From Chryseobacterium shigense (GTDB lineage: Bacteria > Bacteroidota > Bacteroidia > Flavobacteriales > Weeksellaceae), in contig NZ_FTNY01000003.1 of assembly GCF_900156575.1 (NCBI RefSeq), positions 372,001-436,000 on the forward strand: DNA of 64,000 nucleotides, read 5' to 3'. A program made the translations under genes and the position numbers. Positions 17,389 to 25,650 of this stretch are shown here, one piece after another (the first letter of the stretch is position 1; every line of letters starts with the position of its first letter). The notes under the pieces were generated by a model. It did not search any database, was not told the origin of the DNA, and saw only the letters and a list, made by a program, of their open reading frames with translations.

Positions 17389-17651
17389 TGAATTTAAATC
17401 ATAAAAAAACCTTTATTACCCGGTAAACATATAGAAATAAAGCAATTACGCTATAGAATTAATTGTACGAAAAAGTAGAATTATTACTACAAACCTTCCC
17501 CTTTTTATGTATTTACAAAGAAAAACATTCCACAAACCCAATATCAACAATAGATACAGCGTTTTTTTTTCTCATTATATCGTGATTTTATAACCCTGTA
17601 AAAGCACCATGACAAAGTCATTTTTTTTGATTTTTTTAAAAAAAATTTCAT

Positions 17652-17692
17652 AAAAAAAGACCTGAAAACTTAAATTCCCAGATCTTTTTTTT
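17652..17692 (-). terminator. Terminator of mfd
   Basis: On the minus strand AAAGATCTG pairs with CAGGTCTTT (one G-T wobble) around a 14-base loop, with T runs after the stem. It lies 33 bases past the mfd stop codon. Confidence 0.75.
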
Positions 17693-17724
17693 ATTTTTTA
17701 TTAAAATTTTAAATCGCGCTTCAT

Positions 17725-20700
17725 TTAATGATGCCCGATAATGGTCTTCAACAGTACATTCACCTCATCCACATTTTTCACTTTTTCTTTTCTCATCATC
17801 AGAAGGTTTCCTTCTTTACCAACCTTTTCTTTAAGCTGCGCTTCGGCCGGGTTTTGGGTCAAATAACTGATGATATGCCTGAATCTGTCTGTCTGATAAA
17901 ACTTATCCTGAGGATTGGCCGGGAAATAACCCAGAAAGACCCCATTCTTCATCACGATTTTCTCAAATCCTATGTCGGATGCCAGCCATTTCAGCGCAAC
18001 ACTTTTTAACAAATTAATAGCTTCTTCAGGTAAAGCACCAAAACGATCGATCAGCTCCAGCTCAAATTGATGGAGATCTTTCTCATTGTTGATTTCCGCA
18101 ATTTTCTGATACAGAAGTAGTCTTTCCTCCGTATTGGAGATATAGAAATCCGGCAACATCAGTTCCAGATCCGTATCAATATTGACATCTTTTACAGATT
18201 TGAAAAGCTTCTGTCTGTCTTCTTCATTATCAAAAAGGTTTTCGAAGTCTGCATCGTCTTTCAACTCTTCCAAGGCTTCCTGCATCAGTTTCTGATACGT
18301 CTCAAAGCCCATTTCATTAATAAAACCACTTTGTTCTGCTCCCAGAAGATCTCCGGCACCCCTTATTTCCAAATCTTTCATAGCAATCTGAAAACCACTT
18401 CCAAGATCTGAAAACTGCTCAATAGCTTCCAGTCGTTTTCTGGCGTCGGAAGTCATCATATCATAGGGAGGTGTAATAAGATAACAAAATGCCTTTCTAT
18501 TGCTACGCCCTACCCTTCCTCTCATCTGGTGAAGATCTGCCATTCCAAATCGGTGTGCATCATTGATAAAGATGGTATTGGCATTAGGAACATCTACTCC
18601 ACTTTCAACAATGGTGGTAGCAACCAGCACATCATACTTCCCTTCCATAAAATCAAGTACATTCTTTTCCAGCTGCTTCCCTTCCATCTGCCCATGCCCT
18701 GTAATGACTCTTGCATCAGGAACCAGCCTTTGAATAAGCCCGGCAATATCTTTAAGATTCTCTACCCTGTTGTTGATAAAATAAACCTGCCCGTCTCTCT
18801 GAAGCTCATACGAAACAGCATCTCTGAGTATTTCTTCACTGAATCCTATTAACTGGGTATCTACAGGCTGCCTGTTGGGCGGTGGAGTTTTGATCACTGA
18901 AAGATCTCTTGCCGCCATCAGAGAAAACTGAAGGGTCCTCGGGATCGGAGTGGCAGTTAATGTAAGGGTATCGACATTATTTTTCAATGTCTTCAGTTTA
19001 TCTTTTACCGAAACTCCGAATTTATGCTCCTCATCAATGATCAGCAATCCTAAATCTTTAAACTTAACTGAGCTGCTCACCAGTTGGTGGGTTCCAATAA
19101 TAATATCTACTTTTCCACTTTTAAGACCATCTAAAGCCTCGGCTTTCTGCTTAGCGGTCCTGAATCTGTTGACATAAGAGACATTCACAGGAAAATCTTT
19201 CAGTCTTTCCCGGAAACTTCTGAAATGCTGGAACGCCAAAATAGTAGTAGGAACAAGCACGGCAACCTGTTTTCCGTCTGTTGCCGCTTTAAATGCCGCA
19301 CGGATGGCAACTTCGGTCTTACCGAAACCTACATCTCCGCAAACCAACCTGTCCATTACGGTATCTGCTTCCATATCCTTTTTCACATCGATGGTTGCTT
19401 TTTCCTGATCCGGAGTATCTTCATAAATAAAACTGGCTTCCAGCTCATTCTGCAGATAAGAATCCGGAGTAAAAGAAAATCCCTTTGCTGTTTTTCTTTC
19501 AGCATACAAACGGATAAGGTCAAAAGCAATCTGTTTTACTTTTGCTTTTGTTTTCTGTTTCAATGATTTCCAGGCTGGAGAACCCAATTTACTCAGGACA
19601 ACTTCTTTACCGTCCGGACCATTGAATTTAGAAATTTTATGAAGTGAATGAATGCTTACGTAGAGTAAGTCTCCGTTTTTATAGGTTAATTTAAAACATT
19701 CCTGAATTTTCCCGTCATTATTCACTTTGACAAGTCCCATGAATTTTCCGATCCCATGATCAATATGGGCAATATAGTCTCCGATTTTAAGAGACATCAG
19801 ATCTTTGAGGGTAAGCTGCTCAGATTTTGCAAAAGTATTTTTCGCTTTGTATCTCTGATAACGGTCAAAGATCTGGTGGTCAGTATAGACCAAAAGTTTA
19901 TGTCCGTTATCTACAAAACCTTCATGCAGTTCGGATCTGAAACTTTTAAAAGGAAGCTCATGTTCCAGTTCTTCAAATATAGACTCCAGCCTTTCTCTTT
20001 GCTTTTCTGTTGAAAAAGAAATCCAGGTATCAAAACCTTCATTCTGCTTCCCTTCCAGATCTTCGATCAGCAATTCAAAATTCTTATGAAAAGAGGGCTG
20101 AGGAAGTTGCTCTACTTTTATTTCAGTGATTTCTTTGAGCCCATCAATGGAAGTACCTGCAAAATCAATTGTTTTAAACTTTTTGAAATCAAACAGAAAC
20201 TCCTGGTCTGAGATAAAAAGTTCCTGAGGTTTTCTGTGGGCAATATCCTTGCTTAAAGTTTCATACTTCTCCAGCGATTTTTCGTAAAACGTTCGAATCT
20301 TCTGCATCCCGACAGCACCGTTCCTTGCAATGATAAAACTGTCATCAGACAATAACTGTAGCAGCGAAACTCTGGTTGCAGTCACGGAAAAATTCATATT
20401 GGAGACCAACTGAAAATCTTTCACCTTTCCTACTGAAAGCTGGGTTTCGATATCAAAGGTCTTAATGCTTTCCACTTCATTTCCAAAGAACGTGATCCGG
20501 TATGGTTTTTCGTAGGAATAGGAAAATACATCCACAATACCTCCTCGGACAGAAAACTCTCCGGGTTCAGAAACAAAATCAGTTTGCTGGAAGTTGTAAT
20601 GAGTCAGCAGTTCATCCACAAAATCAAAATCCAGCTGATCTCCAACTTTTATGTGATGAGAGATCGCTTTAAAATCTTCTTTTTTTAAAACCTTTTCAGA

Positions 20701-21093
20701 AAGAGCACCTGCGTAAGCAACGATAACTTTTGGAGATTTTCCGGAATTGATCTTGTTTAAAACCTCTGTTCTCAAAACAAGATTAGCATTCTGCGTTTTC
20801 TCTACCTGATAAGGTTCCATATGGGTTGCAGGAAAATACAGGACCTTCTCTTTTCCGATCAGATCTTCTATTTCGGTATTAGCATACAAAGCATCTTCTT
20901 TATCATCTACCAGATAAAGAACGGTTTTCTTACGGGTCAAAAAAAGTTCGGCAACAAAAATAGAAACCGAAGAACCTGCACTTCCCTTTACGGAAATATG
21001 CTGGCTGTTTTCTAACTGGGTAAAGATTTCTTTTCCAAATTCTTTTTGGAGAAGGTCGGGAAGAAATTTTTCGTGAATAGGTTTTAGCTGCAT
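17725..21093 (-). CDS. mfd: Transcription-repair coupling factor Mfd
   Basis: About 1122 residues, near the E. coli length (1148). The ATG at 21093 (M-Q-L-K-P-I-H-E-K) was chosen over an in-frame upstream start at 21159 that adds 22 residues. Mfd removes RNA polymerase stalled at DNA lesions and recruits UvrA. The N-terminal UvrB-like part has P-A-T-H-M-E-P-Y-Q. The RNA-polymerase-interaction (CarD-like) domain has Y-I-A-H-I-D-H-G-I-G-K-F. The RecG-like motor has G-D-V-G-F-G-K-T-E (Walker A), I-I-D-E-E-H-K-F-G (DEEH box) and T-A-T-P-I-P-R-T-L. The C-terminal TRCF domain has the D-R-F-G block. It is a stand-alone gene with its own terminator. Confidence 0.96.
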   Translation of the reverse strand: MQLKPIHEKFLPDLLQKEFGKEIFTQLENSQHISVKGSAGSSVSIFVAELFLTRKKTVLYLVDDKEDALYANTEIEDLIGKEKVLYFPATHMEPYQVEKTQNANLVLRTEVLNKINSGKSPKVIVAYAGALSEKVLKKEDFKAISHHIKVGDQLDFDFVDELLTHYNFQQTDFVSEPGEFSVRGGIVDVFSYSYEKPYRITFFGNEVESIKTFDIETQLSVGKVKDFQLVSNMNFSVTATRVSLLQLLSDDSFIIARNGAVGMQKIRTFYEKSLEKYETLSKDIAHRKPQELFISDQEFLFDFKKFKTIDFAGTSIDGLKEITEIKVEQLPQPSFHKNFELLIEDLEGKQNEGFDTWISFSTEKQRERLESIFEELEHELPFKSFRSELHEGFVDNGHKLLVYTDHQIFDRYQRYKAKNTFAKSEQLTLKDLMSLKIGDYIAHIDHGIGKFMGLVKVNNDGKIQECFKLTYKNGDLLYVSIHSLHKISKFNGPDGKEVVLSKLGSPAWKSLKQKTKAKVKQIAFDLIRLYAERKTAKGFSFTPDSYLQNELEASFIYEDTPDQEKATIDVKKDMEADTVMDRLVCGDVGFGKTEVAIRAAFKAATDGKQVAVLVPTTILAFQHFRSFRERLKDFPVNVSYVNRFRTAKQKAEALDGLKSGKVDIIIGTHQLVSSSVKFKDLGLLIIDEEHKFGVSVKDKLKTLKNNVDTLTLTATPIPRTLQFSLMAARDLSVIKTPPPNRQPVDTQLIGFSEEILRDAVSYELQRDGQVYFINNRVENLKDIAGLIQRLVPDARVITGHGQMEGKQLEKNVLDFMEGKYDVLVATTIVESGVDVPNANTIFINDAHRFGMADLHQMRGRVGRSNRKAFCYLITPPYDMMTSDARKRLEAIEQFSDLGSGFQIAMKDLEIRGAGDLLGAEQSGFINEMGFETYQKLMQEALEELKDDADFENLFDNEEDRQKLFKSVKDVNIDTDLELMLPDFYISNTEERLLLYQKIAEINNEKDLHQFELELIDRFGALPEEAINLLKSVALKWLASDIGFEKIVMKNGVFLGYFPANPQDKFYQTDRFRHIISYLTQNPAEAQLKEKVGKEGNLLMMRKEKVKNVDEVNVLLKTIIGHH

Positions 21094-21348
21094 AAATAGT
21101 AATGGCATAAACGACAAAAGCGATTTCGGGAGTGATCCGAAACCGTTTATACAGAACAAAGGTAAGGATATTTTTTTCTTTAGTGGAATCCCCGATATCT
21201 TCTTAAGCTTAATTAAAATACTAAATACATACCCAAATCTTAATTTTTTTACAATGTTTTCTAATTAAAAGTTAAAAAAAATAAGGATTTCCCATGTGGC
21301 ATAATGTTTGGGAATGTCATCTTATCGAAATTTAAAAGAAATAATATT

Positions 21349-21741
21349 ATGAAAAAAGCAATTAGAATCTTAGGCGTATTGATGTTGGTCGTTGTTGCCA
21401 CATTATCTTTTGCATCGTGCAGTAATGACGATGATCCTGTAAACAATGATTTCTTCGCGGGAACTTATAAGGGAAGCATCTCTTATAATGATGGATCTAC
21501 AAACAACAGTACTGATAACGGGAGTGTATTTGTAACAAAAATTGCCAGTGGTACGAAATATAATTTCGCCTTCTCAAACGGCATTCCGGATCTTAACGGA
21601 GTTGAATTTCAACAATCAGGAGACCATACTCTTGTCATGGTTGGCGGGACTGCTACCTCTTATATTAGAATTGACAACAATGACTTGAAAATTTTATATA
21701 TAAAAGATGGCAAGACATGGACGGCCAACTGTACACGTTAA
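21349..21741 (+). CDS. Small lipoprotein of unknown function
   Basis: 130 residues from the ATG at 21349, which gives a clean lipoprotein signal (M-K-K-A-I-R, hydrophobic core, S-F-A-S-C-S-N-D-D-D). An in-frame upstream ATG at 21304 adds 15 residues before the signal and is rejected. The mature domain starts G-T-Y-K-G-S-I-S-Y-N-D-G and ends T-W-T-A-N-C-T-R, with alternating beta strands, like small lipocalin-type or SusE/F-like beta proteins, but no family is certain. The acidic D-D-D after Cys is typical of Bacteroidota lipoproteins. Flanked by terminators, so monocistronic. Confidence 0.75.
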   Translation: MKKAIRILGVLMLVVVATLSFASCSNDDDPVNNDFFAGTYKGSISYNDGSTNNSTDNGSVFVTKIASGTKYNFAFSNGIPDLNGVEFQQSGDHTLVMVGGTATSYIRIDNNDLKILYIKDGKTWTANCTR

Positions 21742-21763
21742 ATCTATCATTCATATTTATATC

Positions 21764-21802
21764 AAGCCTGCTTTCATGAAGAAAGCAGGCTTCTTTGATT
21801 TT
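21764..21802 (+). terminator. Terminator of the small lipoprotein gene
   Basis: A perfect 12-bp stem (AAGCCTGCTTTC / GAAAGCAGGCTT) with a five-base ATGAA loop, followed by a T-rich tail that starts CTTTGATTTTT. The first T run is interrupted. Confidence 0.8.
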
Positions 21803-21923
21803 TGGCCCTTTGACTTTAAGTTTTTTTTAAGCAGTAATAAACTTTAGTTAAGGTTGTAAATACCCGTTTTTCAGCCCGTTTTTTGTATACCTTTACTTAA
21901 GAAAAAATAAACAATACACCCTC

Positions 21924-22169
21924 ATGAAAAAATTATTAACAGCAATGTCTCTGGCACTAGGACTAGGATTTGCAACCGCACAACAGACTGCTCCGGCAAC
22001 CGCCACAGCCGCGCATCCAACTACAAAAGTGGTAAAAGCTCCTGCAGCGAAAACTGCTCAGCCGGCCGCTAAAATGAAAAAGGACGGAACGCCTGACAAA
22101 AGGTATAAAGAAAACAAAAACCTTAAAAAAGACGGCACTCCAGACAAAAGGTACAAAGCCAACAAGTAA
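21924..22169 (+). CDS. Small exported protein with twin K-K-D-G-T-P-D-K-R-Y-K repeats
   Basis: 81 residues. The signal peptide (M-K-K-L-L-T-A-M-S-L-A-L-G-L-G-F-A-T-A-Q) is followed by an Ala/Pro/Thr-rich linker (21-52), then two copies of K-K-D-G-T-P-D-K-R-Y-K-x-N-K at about 52-65 and 68-81. The mature protein is highly basic. The DNA of the two repeats differs at silent sites, so the peptide repeat is under selection and is not a fresh duplication. Similar short D-G-T-P-D-x-R-Y-K proteins occur in Bacteroidota as far as I recall. The role is unknown; binding of acidic polymers or nucleic acid at the envelope is a guess. Confidence 0.75.
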   Translation: MKKLLTAMSLALGLGFATAQQTAPATATAAHPTTKVVKAPAAKTAQPAAKMKKDGTPDKRYKENKNLKKDGTPDKRYKANK

Positions 22170-22211
22170 ACTTTAACATATAGTTGTTATTTTCATAATC
22201 AAATTTCGAAG

Positions 22212-22242
22212 AACCGGTGAAACTCATTCACCGGTTTTTTTT
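22212..22242 (+). terminator. Terminator of the D-G-T-P-D repeat gene
   Basis: AACCGGTGA / TCACCGGTT, a 9-bp perfect stem with a seven-base loop and eight T after it. Confidence 0.92.
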
Positions 22243-22287
22243 GTGGCATATCTGAATCAAAATGATTCCATATTCTCTACTTATTTA

Positions 22288-22295
22288 TAAATTTG
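22288..22295 (+). promoter_or_regulatory. -7 element directly before the GH3 gene
   Basis: TAAATTTG, a match to TAnnTTTG, ends four bases before the ATG at 22300. Transcription would begin at or next to the start codon, so the mRNA is probably leaderless or nearly so. Confidence 0.5.
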
Positions 22296-22299
22296 AGGC

Positions 22300-23799
22300 A
22301 TGTTAAATTTCTTCAAGAAAAACGCGGCACTGGTCTGGGCAAAAAATCATGTCCAGAAAACCGGAGAATTCAAAAAAAACTCAGAGAAAAATCAGGAAGC
22401 TCTGTTGCTGTCTCTTGTACAGACGGCTCGGAAAACCCTTTTCGGAAGGGAGCATGATTTTGAGAATATCCATTCCATCCGGGAATTTCAGGAAAAAGTT
22501 CCGGTTGCCGACTATGAAGATTTAAAGCCCTATATCGAAAGAGTAAAAAAAGGACAAGCCAATATCCTCTGGACCGATACTCCTGAATATTTTGCCAAAA
22601 CTTCGGGAACGACTTCAGGTTCCAAATACATTCCTATCTCTAAGGAAGGGATGCCTTTTCAGATCGCAGGGGCACAGAGTGCGCTATTCCATTATATTGC
22701 ACAGAAAAACAATGCAGACTTCGTGAACGGAAAAATGATTTTCCTGCAGGGCAGCCCTGAAATGGAAGAAGTTTTCGGAATAAAAACCGGAAGGCTTTCC
22801 GGCATTGTAGCTCACCACATTCCGGCCTACCTTCAAAAAAACAGGCTTCCAAGCTGGAATACGAATATCATGGAGGACTGGGAAGCCAAAGTAGATAAAA
22901 TCATTGAAGAAACTGAACACGAAAACATGACCCTGATCTCAGGAATTCCGCCATGGCTGATAATGTATTTTGAAAAACTTACCGAAAAACATGGAAAAAA
23001 GATTAAGCAACTTTTTCCTAATCTACAGCTTTTGGTGACGGGGGGTGTTAATTATGAGCCTTATCGTGATAAAATGGAAGATCTGCTTGGTGGAAAAGTA
23101 GATATCATCCAGACGTTTCCTGCATCGGAAGGTTTTTTTGCTTTTCAGGATGACTATACCCAAGAGGGCCTTCTTCTTTTAACCAATCATGGAATTTTTT
23201 ATGAATTCATTCCATTGGAAGAATATGGCAAACCCGAAACCCGAAGATTAACGCTGAAAGATGTAGAACTTCATAAAGATTATGCATTGATCCTAACTAC
23301 CAACTCAGGTTTGTGGGCGTATTCTATCGGGGATGTTGTACGGTTTATCAGTAAAGATCCATACAGGATTCTGGTGAGCGGAAGGACCAAACATTTCACA
23401 TCTGCTTTTGGAGAACACGTGATCGCCTTTGAAGTAGAGGAAGCAATGAAAGCTACGCTGGAAAAATATCCGGCCCAGATTATGGAGTTCCATCTCGCTC
23501 CGCAGGTGAATCCTGCCGAAGGCCTTCCATACCAAGAATGGCTGATTGAATTTGAAAAAGAACCTGAAAACCTGGAGTTGTTTAGAAATGAACTGGATAG
23601 CCAGCTCCGCAAAAGAAATACGTATTATGAGGATCTGATTACCGGAAATATTCTTCAGCCACTTCATATTACGCCACTGAAAAAGAACGCTTTCCACGAG
23701 TATGCAAAATCTCAGGGTAAACTGGGCGGACAGAATAAAACACCAAGACTGGCCAATGACAGAAAAATTGCAGATCTATTAGAAATTTACAAACTTTAG
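22300..23799 (+). CDS. GH3 auxin-responsive-promoter family protein (acyl-acid amido synthetase-like)
   Basis: 499 residues of the GH3 branch of the ANL adenylating superfamily. Plant GH3 enzymes adenylate a carboxylic acid (auxin, jasmonate) and join it to an amino acid. The phosphate-binding motif A-K-T-S-G-T-T-S-G-S-K-Y-I-P near residue 101, the central F-P-A-S-E-G-F-F-A near 272 and Y-S-I-G-D-V-V-R-F near 342 are all present, so it should be catalytically competent. It is cytoplasmic with no signal peptide. The bacterial substrate is unknown. It stands alone between terminators and small exported genes. Confidence 0.85.
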   Translation: MLNFFKKNAALVWAKNHVQKTGEFKKNSEKNQEALLLSLVQTARKTLFGREHDFENIHSIREFQEKVPVADYEDLKPYIERVKKGQANILWTDTPEYFAKTSGTTSGSKYIPISKEGMPFQIAGAQSALFHYIAQKNNADFVNGKMIFLQGSPEMEEVFGIKTGRLSGIVAHHIPAYLQKNRLPSWNTNIMEDWEAKVDKIIEETEHENMTLISGIPPWLIMYFEKLTEKHGKKIKQLFPNLQLLVTGGVNYEPYRDKMEDLLGGKVDIIQTFPASEGFFAFQDDYTQEGLLLLTNHGIFYEFIPLEEYGKPETRRLTLKDVELHKDYALILTTNSGLWAYSIGDVVRFISKDPYRILVSGRTKHFTSAFGEHVIAFEVEEAMKATLEKYPAQIMEFHLAPQVNPAEGLPYQEWLIEFEKEPENLELFRNELDSQLRKRNTYYEDLITGNILQPLHITPLKKNAFHEYAKSQGKLGGQNKTPRLANDRKIADLLEIYKL

Positions 23800-23842
23800 A
23801 GATATTTTTTCAATTCCAAAAACATATATTCGAAAAAAATTA

Positions 23843-23850
23843 TAAATTTG
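23843..23850 (+). promoter_or_regulatory. -7 element of the small lipoprotein gene at 23869
   Basis: TAAATTTG, 18 bases before the ATG, matching TAnnTTTG. The -33 element is unclear. Confidence 0.4.
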
Positions 23851-23868
23851 AAAAAATAAAAAATAATA

Positions 23869-24231
23869 ATGAAAGCATCTGTACTTTTAAAATCATCTTT
23901 ACTAACCTCTTTATTTGTGATTTCATCCTGCGCTACCACAAAGTACAGTGACGATATTTCAAAAAATAATTATTCTAATCTTCAAGCTGGAAAAACGTAT
24001 GTTGTTACCATGAAAGATGGTTCTCCAAAAAAGAAAATGCTATTCCGAAACATCGATGGTGATAACCTTATAGGAACTGCCGGCAAAAAAGACAGCACAG
24101 AAGTGATCATTCCGAAATCCAATGTTTCTGCTGTAAAGGACAGATCCAGAGCACGGGTAACAGCTGGCGCTACGGTAATTGGAGCAGCTGGTGTTGCAGC
24201 CATCGTGATCAGTTCTCTGAGAGCAGACTAA
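23869..24231 (+). CDS. Small lipoprotein with a C-terminal glycine-rich helix
   Basis: 120 residues. The lipoprotein signal ends in F-V-I-S-S-C-A-T-T with the cysteine at position 21. The middle is a small beta domain (A-G-K-T-Y-V-V-T-M-K-D-G, I-D-G-D-N-L-I-G-T, I-I-P-K-S-N-V-S-A-V) reminiscent of domains that hold a reactive or metal site, but without visible ligands. The last ~25 residues are a hydrophobic Gly/Ala-rich helix (T-A-G-A-T-V-I-G-A-A-G-V-A-A), which could insert into the outer membrane. Function not recognised. A terminator follows. Confidence 0.72.
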   Translation: MKASVLLKSSLLTSLFVISSCATTKYSDDISKNNYSNLQAGKTYVVTMKDGSPKKKMLFRNIDGDNLIGTAGKKDSTEVIIPKSNVSAVKDRSRARVTAGATVIGAAGVAAIVISSLRAD

Positions 24232-24289
24232 ATAGATTTTATCTTTCAGACCCTATTTGATTTATCATTTAAAAATCGCTATATAAAAC

Positions 24290-24319
24290 AGCCTTAAATA
24301 AATATTTAGGGCTATTTTT
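24290..24319 (+). terminator. Terminator overlapping the -7 element of the next gene
   Basis: AGCCTTAAAT pairs with ATTTAGGGCT (one G-T wobble) around AAAT, followed by ATTTTTG. The T tract is part of TATTTTTG (24313-24320), which also fits the -7 consensus three bases before the MFS ATG. Confidence 0.65.
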
Positions 24320-24323
24320 GTGC

Positions 24324-25559
24324 ATGATTTCCTTTACACCGTTAAAAACATTGCAAAATGTTGAATTCAGGAATCTTCTTACGGGAAGATTTTTTATTGT
24401 CTTAGCCTTCAGAATGCTTGCTACTTTATTAGGATGGTGGGTATATCAATTAACAAAAGATCCGTTTTCAATAGGACTCATAGGACTATCAGAAGTCATT
24501 CCTGCTGTTAGCTGTGCTTTATATGCCGGACATGTTATTGACATGAATGAAAAAAAGCGATTGCTGCTGATTTGTAACTACGCCTATGTTTTTCTGATTG
24601 GCCTTCTGCTTATCCCGGCCTTTTTTAATGTAGAAATGCATTTTAACGGACATGAAATCACTTATTTTATATATGGGGTTATATTTTTTACTGGAATTGC
24701 GCGAGCTTTCATAGGCCCGATTGTCCCATCCATGATTCCTAAAATCGTAAAGAAGGAAAACCTGCCCAATGCAGTCACTCTGAATCAGGCTACATTTCTG
24801 ATATCATCGGTATGCGGACATGCTGCAGGCGGACTTCTTATTGGTTATTTTGGAGTAAAATATACTTTAATCGTTATTATTTCGTTAATATTTATCGCTT
24901 CTTTATTTTTCTGGCAACTGAAACAACAGCATTCAGAATATAAAAAAGAAGAAGTAAATGTTGTGGAGAGTATGCGAGAAGGTATTTCCTATATATTCAA
25001 GACCAAAGAAATTTTAGGGGCGTTATGCCTTGATATGTTTGCCGTTCTGTTTGGAGGAGCTGTAGCGATGATTCCGGTGTTTGCCACAGACATTCTGGAT
25101 GCAGGAGCAGAAGGTTTCGGACTTTTGAATGCCGCTTCTGATATAGGATCTATGTGTATTATCACCCTTTTAGCGATTGTTCCTTTAAGGAAAAACCAGG
25201 GAAAAATACTTTTGGTGGTCGTTGCCGGATTTGGGTTATGCATTATTGGTTTCGGACTATCCAAGCTGTATTGGCTTTCTTTTATATTCCTTGTCATGAG
25301 CGGAATGCTTGACGGAATCTCAGTTGTCATCAGAGGAACTATTGTTCAGCTTAAGACTCCGGACCATATCAGAGGCCGTGTACTGAGTGTAAATTCTATA
25401 TTCATTATGTCCAGCAATGAAATGGGACAGTTTGAAAGTGGTTTAATGGCAAAGTTATTAGGCGTAGTGCGTTCTGTAGTCTTTGGGGGAAGCATGACGG
25501 TACTGGTAGCTATTCTGGTAGCAAGTACCAATCCCAAGCTGAGAAAAATGAATTATTAA
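24324..25559 (+). CDS. MFS transporter, EntS-like exporter
   Basis: About 411 residues with some 12 hydrophobic segments, an inner-membrane major facilitator. The ATG at 24324 is preferred to an in-frame TTG at 24318. The sequence N-L-L-T-G-R-F-F near residue 18 and G-L-S-E-V-I-P-A near 60 match the MFS_3/EntS subgroup, whose members export siderophores or drugs. No biosynthesis genes are adjacent, so the cargo is unknown. The -7-like TATTTTTG ends only three bases upstream of the ATG, so the mRNA may be nearly leaderless. Confidence 0.85.
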   Translation: MISFTPLKTLQNVEFRNLLTGRFFIVLAFRMLATLLGWWVYQLTKDPFSIGLIGLSEVIPAVSCALYAGHVIDMNEKKRLLLICNYAYVFLIGLLLIPAFFNVEMHFNGHEITYFIYGVIFFTGIARAFIGPIVPSMIPKIVKKENLPNAVTLNQATFLISSVCGHAAGGLLIGYFGVKYTLIVIISLIFIASLFFWQLKQQHSEYKKEEVNVVESMREGISYIFKTKEILGALCLDMFAVLFGGAVAMIPVFATDILDAGAEGFGLLNAASDIGSMCIITLLAIVPLRKNQGKILLVVVAGFGLCIIGFGLSKLYWLSFIFLVMSGMLDGISVVIRGTIVQLKTPDHIRGRVLSVNSIFIMSSNEMGQFESGLMAKLLGVVRSVVFGGSMTVLVAILVASTNPKLRKMNY

Positions 25560-25622
25560 ACAATAATATGGCTATTCTATTAAATATATCACAAAATCTT
25601 TAAATTAACTTTAATAATTTTT

Positions 25623-25630
25623 TATATTTG
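25623..25630 (+). promoter_or_regulatory. -7 element of the first T9SS type B gene
   Basis: TATATTTG, an exact TAnnTTTG match, 20 bases before the ATG at 25651. No clear -33 TTG at standard spacing. Confidence 0.5.
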
Positions 25631-25650
25631 TCTTTTTTAAATCCCCCTTT

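Larger units (their letters stand above)
17370..17724. other. 355-base AT-rich intergenic region between mfd and the secreted-paralog operon
   Basis: It holds the -7 element of the downstream operon at its left edge and the mfd terminator at its right edge. The part between (17400-17650) is low-complexity AT with homopolymer T and A runs (17563-17570 and 17623-17640). No ORF or repeat was recognised. Confidence 0.55.

Noticed and set aside
18529..20013. Several plus-strand frames of 75-113 residues inside mfd
   Set aside because: All are antisense to a full-length Mfd with intact motifs.
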